In this document: piece by piece, positions 6,343-7,068 of the stretch
How positions within the stretch are numbered: the first letter of the stretch is position 1
Layout of the letters: every line of letters begins with the position of its first letter
NCBI GenBank assembly: GCA_903644035.1
Contig: CAHJXG010000143.1
Span: forward strand, 1 to 7,068
Direction: 5' to 3'
DNA: 7,068 nucleotides
From: Rhodospirillales bacterium
GTDB lineage: Bacteria > Pseudomonadota > Alphaproteobacteria > Acetobacterales > Acetobacteraceae
Notes under the pieces: model-generated
The model's database searches: none
Seen by the model: the letters and a program-made list of their open reading frames with translations, nothing else
Told to the model about the DNA's origin: nothing
Position numbers and translations under genes: made by a program

Positions 6343-6373
6343 TTGGCATCCTGTCACCACAAAGCGCTAGAAT
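6343..6373 (+). promoter_or_regulatory. Plausible sigma70-type promoter for the unknown membrane protein gene
   Basis: TTGGCA (6343-6348, one mismatch to TTGACA) and TAGAAT (6368-6373, one mismatch to TATAAT) are separated by 19 bases, slightly longer than the ideal 17. Transcription would begin near 6380, giving a leader of about 80 bases before the ATG at 6463. This is read by eye without a scoring model. Confidence 0.4.
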
Positions 6374-6380
6374 GGCCGCC

Positions 6381-6446
6381 CAAGGCGAGACCACCTTGCC
6401 GCCCAGGATCGTTCGTTGTCTTGCCGAACATTAACCTTGTCTCGCC
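6381..6446 (+). other. Leader inverted repeats able to form alternative hairpins before a start codon
   Basis: GGCGAGAC (6384-6391) and GTCTCGCC (6439-6446) are perfect 8-base complements. They enclose GTTCG/CGAAC (6411-6415 and 6425-6429). CAAGG (6381-6385) can instead pair locally with CCTTG (6394-6398), which competes with the long stem. The long stem ends 2 bases before the ribosome binding site. The repeats are seen directly; a regulatory role is inference. Confidence 0.35.
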
Positions 6447-6448
6447 GC

Positions 6449-6454
6449 AGGGAG
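6449..6454 (+). promoter_or_regulatory. Ribosome binding site of the unknown membrane protein gene
   Basis: AGGGAG lies 8 bases before ATG 6463 and selects this start over an in-frame TTG at 6421, which has no comparable site. Confidence 0.65.
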
Positions 6455-6462
6455 CTTCAAAG

Positions 6463-7068
6463 ATGCCCGTCCTTCCCCTGCACTCTCTCACGTCGCAATC
6501 GCTCGACGCCAAGTTCGCCAACAAGCAGCGGCGCTATGCGGCCAACTACAGCGCCTCCTACCTCCACCAGCCCCCGCCGCCGCCGAGGCTCTCAGCGCCT
6601 CCCCGCCCGCCGAACCCCACCTTCGAGACGCTGCGGGCCGCCGCGGCGCGTCTGAACCTGCCCGAGGAGCACGAGCAGCCCGGCCCCACGATGGCGACCT
6701 CCCTCCCGGCCCGGCGGCATCCGGTTCGCAAGGCGCTGCTCCGCACGGCCGCCGTCCTGGCGCTGTGCGCGCTGGCTGCGGGCGGCACCGTCGCATGGAC
6801 CGTCAGGACGCCGGATGGCGGCCTGGCCCCGGCCAGCGTCATCCTGGCGGCCATGACCCAGCGGTTCCACGATCTCACGGCGAGCCAGGCGATTTTTGCC
6901 GTCGTGGACGAGAGGGTCGCCACGCTGCGGCAGGCCCTCTCGCAGGCCTTGGCCAAGGCGTGGCCTGCCGCGCGCCCCGTGCAGGAGGCGGCCGAGACCC
7001 TGTCCCCGCGCCCCACGCCGCCCATGCAGCCCGTGGTCGAGCTTGCCGCGCCCGCCGCGCTACCGGCG
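6463..7068 (+). CDS. Unrecognised single-pass membrane protein, N-terminal 202 residues
   Basis: The frame is open from the ATG to the window edge (202 codons) with strong G/C third-position bias and a good ribosome binding site, so it is probably real although truncated at the 3' end. I do not recognise a family. Residues 1-30 are polar and basic (KFANKQRRY at 17-25). A proline-rich stretch, QPPPPPRL followed by PRPPNP, spans 36-52. A charged, likely cytoplasmic segment ends in RRHPVRK (84-90). One hydrophobic helix spans about 91-113. After it come a helix-forming region (about 123-167, rich in Ala, Gln and Leu with ERVATLRQALSQALAKA at 150-166) and a Pro/Ala-rich tail. This is the look of an inner-membrane anchored protein with N-terminus inside and a periplasmic extension, as in envelope-spanning or scaffold proteins, but no function should be assigned. 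It has its own promoter-like region and is probably unrelated to the transporter operon. Confidence 0.7.
   Translation, partial: MPVLPLHSLTSQSLDAKFANKQRRYAANYSASYLHQPPPPPRLSAPPRPPNPTFETLRAAAARLNLPEEHEQPGPTMATSLPARRHPVRKALLRTAAVLALCALAAGGTVAWTVRTPDGGLAPASVILAAMTQRFHDLTASQAIFAVVDERVATLRQALSQALAKAWPAARPVQEAAETLSPRPTPPMQPVVELAAPAALPA

Larger units (their letters stand above)
6260..6462. other. Intergenic region between livF and the unknown membrane protein gene
   Basis: These 203 bases hold no convincing gene. From left to right they contain a GCCC-GAAA-GGGC mini-hairpin (6266-6277), a perfect palindrome GCCGCGCGGC (6280-6289), an interrupted inverted repeat ACGGCA/TGCCGT (6298-6326), a promoter-like pair (6343-6373) and a leader with inverted repeats (6381-6446). 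Base composition is less GC-rich than in the genes, as expected for a regulatory gap. It separates two transcription units on the same strand. Confidence 0.6.

Noticed and set aside
6416..6655. Plus-strand 79-codon frame starting at TTG 6416
   Set aside because: It starts at a weak codon without a ribosome binding site, is Ser/Arg/Pro-rich, and overlaps the better supported frame starting at 6463.
6558..7025. Minus-strand frame of 155 codons opposite the last gene
   Set aside because: It ends in a Gly/Trp-rich low-complexity tail and has no clear start signal. The plus-strand frame has a ribosome binding site, G/C third-position bias and a membrane helix.
1..7068. CRISPR arrays, tRNA/rRNA, insertion sequences, toxin-antitoxin or defence genes
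   Set aside because: I read for regularly spaced repeats, terminal inverted repeats, transposase motifs and structural RNA patterns and saw none.

Overview
The window is very GC-rich DNA (roughly 70% GC by eye, with G or C at most third codon positions). The gene families and codon use suggest an alphaproteobacterium, possibly of the Roseomonas/Acetobacteraceae or Azospirillum type. That placement is inference from composition and gene content only; no rRNA or marker gene is present.

Layout, all on the + strand: (1) 2-511, the C-terminal half of a mandelate racemase/muconate lactonizing enzyme (enolase superfamily) protein, cut by the window edge; (2) 508-1590, a second, complete and clearly different enolase-superfamily enzyme of the mandelate racemase subgroup, starting in an ATGA overlap with the first; (3) a 60-base gap with a small palindrome and a direct repeat; (4) 1651-6259, a branched-chain-amino-acid-type (HAAT family) ABC importer in the order binding protein, LivH-type permease, a fused LivM-type permease plus LivG-type ATPase, and a LivF-type ATPase; (5) a 203-base gap with inverted repeats and a plausible sigma70-type promoter; (6) 6463-7068+, the start of an unrecognised single-pass membrane protein that runs off the window.

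The six genes from 2 to 6259 look like one transcription unit. Four of the five junctions are overlaps (4, 8, 1 and 20 bases) and the fifth is the 60-base gap. The likely logic is uptake and catabolism of one compound: a periplasmic protein captures the substrate, the HAAT transporter imports it, and one or both enolase-superfamily enzymes carry out proton abstraction (dehydration, epimerisation or racemisation) on a carboxylate. The substrate is not readable from sequence. Sugar acids, hydroxy acids or aromatic acids are all possible, and the Liv names are family names rather than evidence for leucine.

The points most worth a second look are these: the LivM-LivG fusion carries a degenerate ABC signature (LQHSE where LSGGQ or the family's xYG form is expected); the complete racemase-like enzyme has Arg where mandelate racemase has Lys166 while every other catalytic residue is kept; there is an AT-rich, rare-codon island inside that gene about 160 bases before the transporter; and the last gene has a leader able to form an 8-bp stem ending just before its ribosome binding site. 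I see no CRISPR, tRNA, rRNA, insertion sequence, phage or defence genes. Most of the window is a conventional catabolic transport operon.
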